Positions 5,013 to 5,135 of a DNA stretch of 5,135 bases are shown here, in pieces (the first letter of the stretch is position 1; each line of letters opens with the position of its first letter). Both the position numbers and the translations under genes were made by a program. The notes beneath the pieces were generated by a model. The model had not been told where the DNA came from. It ran no database searches and was given only the letters and a program-made list of their open reading frames with translations. This stretch comes from Dehalococcoidia bacterium UBA2160 (GTDB lineage Bacteria > Chloroflexota > Dehalococcoidia > Lucifugimonadales > UBA1123): contig DCWO01000133.1 of the NCBI GenBank assembly GCA_002328865.1, forward strand, positions 11,833-16,967. Direction: 5' to 3'.

Positions 5013-5135
5013 ATGGCGGCTCCACCAACACGCGGTTCTATGCTCCGGGATCGAACGGGTTTCCAGTCAGGTTCGCGAAGGCTGTGGCGCTTTCTTCTGC
5101 CGGCGTCCCTGGCATTGTTGCTGGCGTCTCCGATG
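5013..5135 (+). CDS. N-terminus of a probable exported protein (partial, runs off window)
   Basis: The first 41 codons from ATG 5013 are open to the window end. The peptide has a basic N-region with SRRLWR (21-26), then a hydrophobic run FLLPASLALLLASPM (27-41). That is the pattern of a signal peptide or an N-terminal membrane anchor. The paired Arg (22-23) loosely recalls a Tat motif, but Trp and Arg replace the consensus Phe-Leu, so Sec export is as likely. A purine-rich gaggggaggg (5001-5010) provides the ribosome site; a second in-frame ATG at 5040 is a possible alternative start. A strong promoter lies upstream at 4903-4931. The mature protein is outside the window and cannot be named. 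Confidence 0.7.
   Translation, partial: MAAPPTRGSMLRDRTGFQSGSRRLWRFLLPASLALLLASPM

Overview
The window is ordinary-looking bacterial chromosome, GC-rich (about 60% by eye) and densely coding. It has good Shine-Dalgarno sites and sigma-70-like promoters. Gene content does not fix the phylum. The mix of stand-alone metabolic genes (lactonase-fold protein, DapA-superfamily protein, DUF1786 protein) and GC-rich palindromic intergenic repeats would suit an uncultured lineage such as Poribacteria or Latescibacterota, but that is only an inference. No mobile element, CRISPR array, tRNA or rRNA was recognised.

Layout. At 1-24 a perfect palindrome followed by a T-rich run forms a probable terminator, possibly serving convergent genes. 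At 54-566 on the minus strand lies the most notable item: a C_GCAxxG_C_C-type redox protein whose frame is interrupted by one TGA (497-495), exactly where the family has its first conserved Cys. A perfect 8-bp hairpin starts 10 nt after that TGA. I read the gene as a 170-aa selenoprotein with Sec at residue 24. A naive reading would give only a truncated ORF starting at TTG 473 or ATG 455. A 150-bp divergent intergenic region (567-716) separates it from a plus-strand lactonase-family beta-propeller gene (717-1736). Next comes a DapA/N-acetylneuraminate-lyase superfamily gene (1839-2738) with its own clear promoter. A 264-bp intergenic stretch (2739-3002) carries two related interspersed palindromes. 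A YdeI/OmdA-family gene (3003-3569) and a DUF1786 gene (3666-4754) follow. A further 258-bp gap (4755-5012) holds a near-consensus promoter at 4903-4931 and otherwise nothing I can assign. The last gene (5013 onward) starts with a signal-peptide-like sequence and runs off the window.

The genes do not look like one operon: gaps are 96-264 bp and several genes have their own candidate promoters. The lactonase-fold and DapA-superfamily proteins could both act on sugar acids, but nothing in the sequence proves a shared pathway. The selenoprotein implies that the host encodes SelA, SelB, SelD and a UGA-decoding tRNA-Sec elsewhere.
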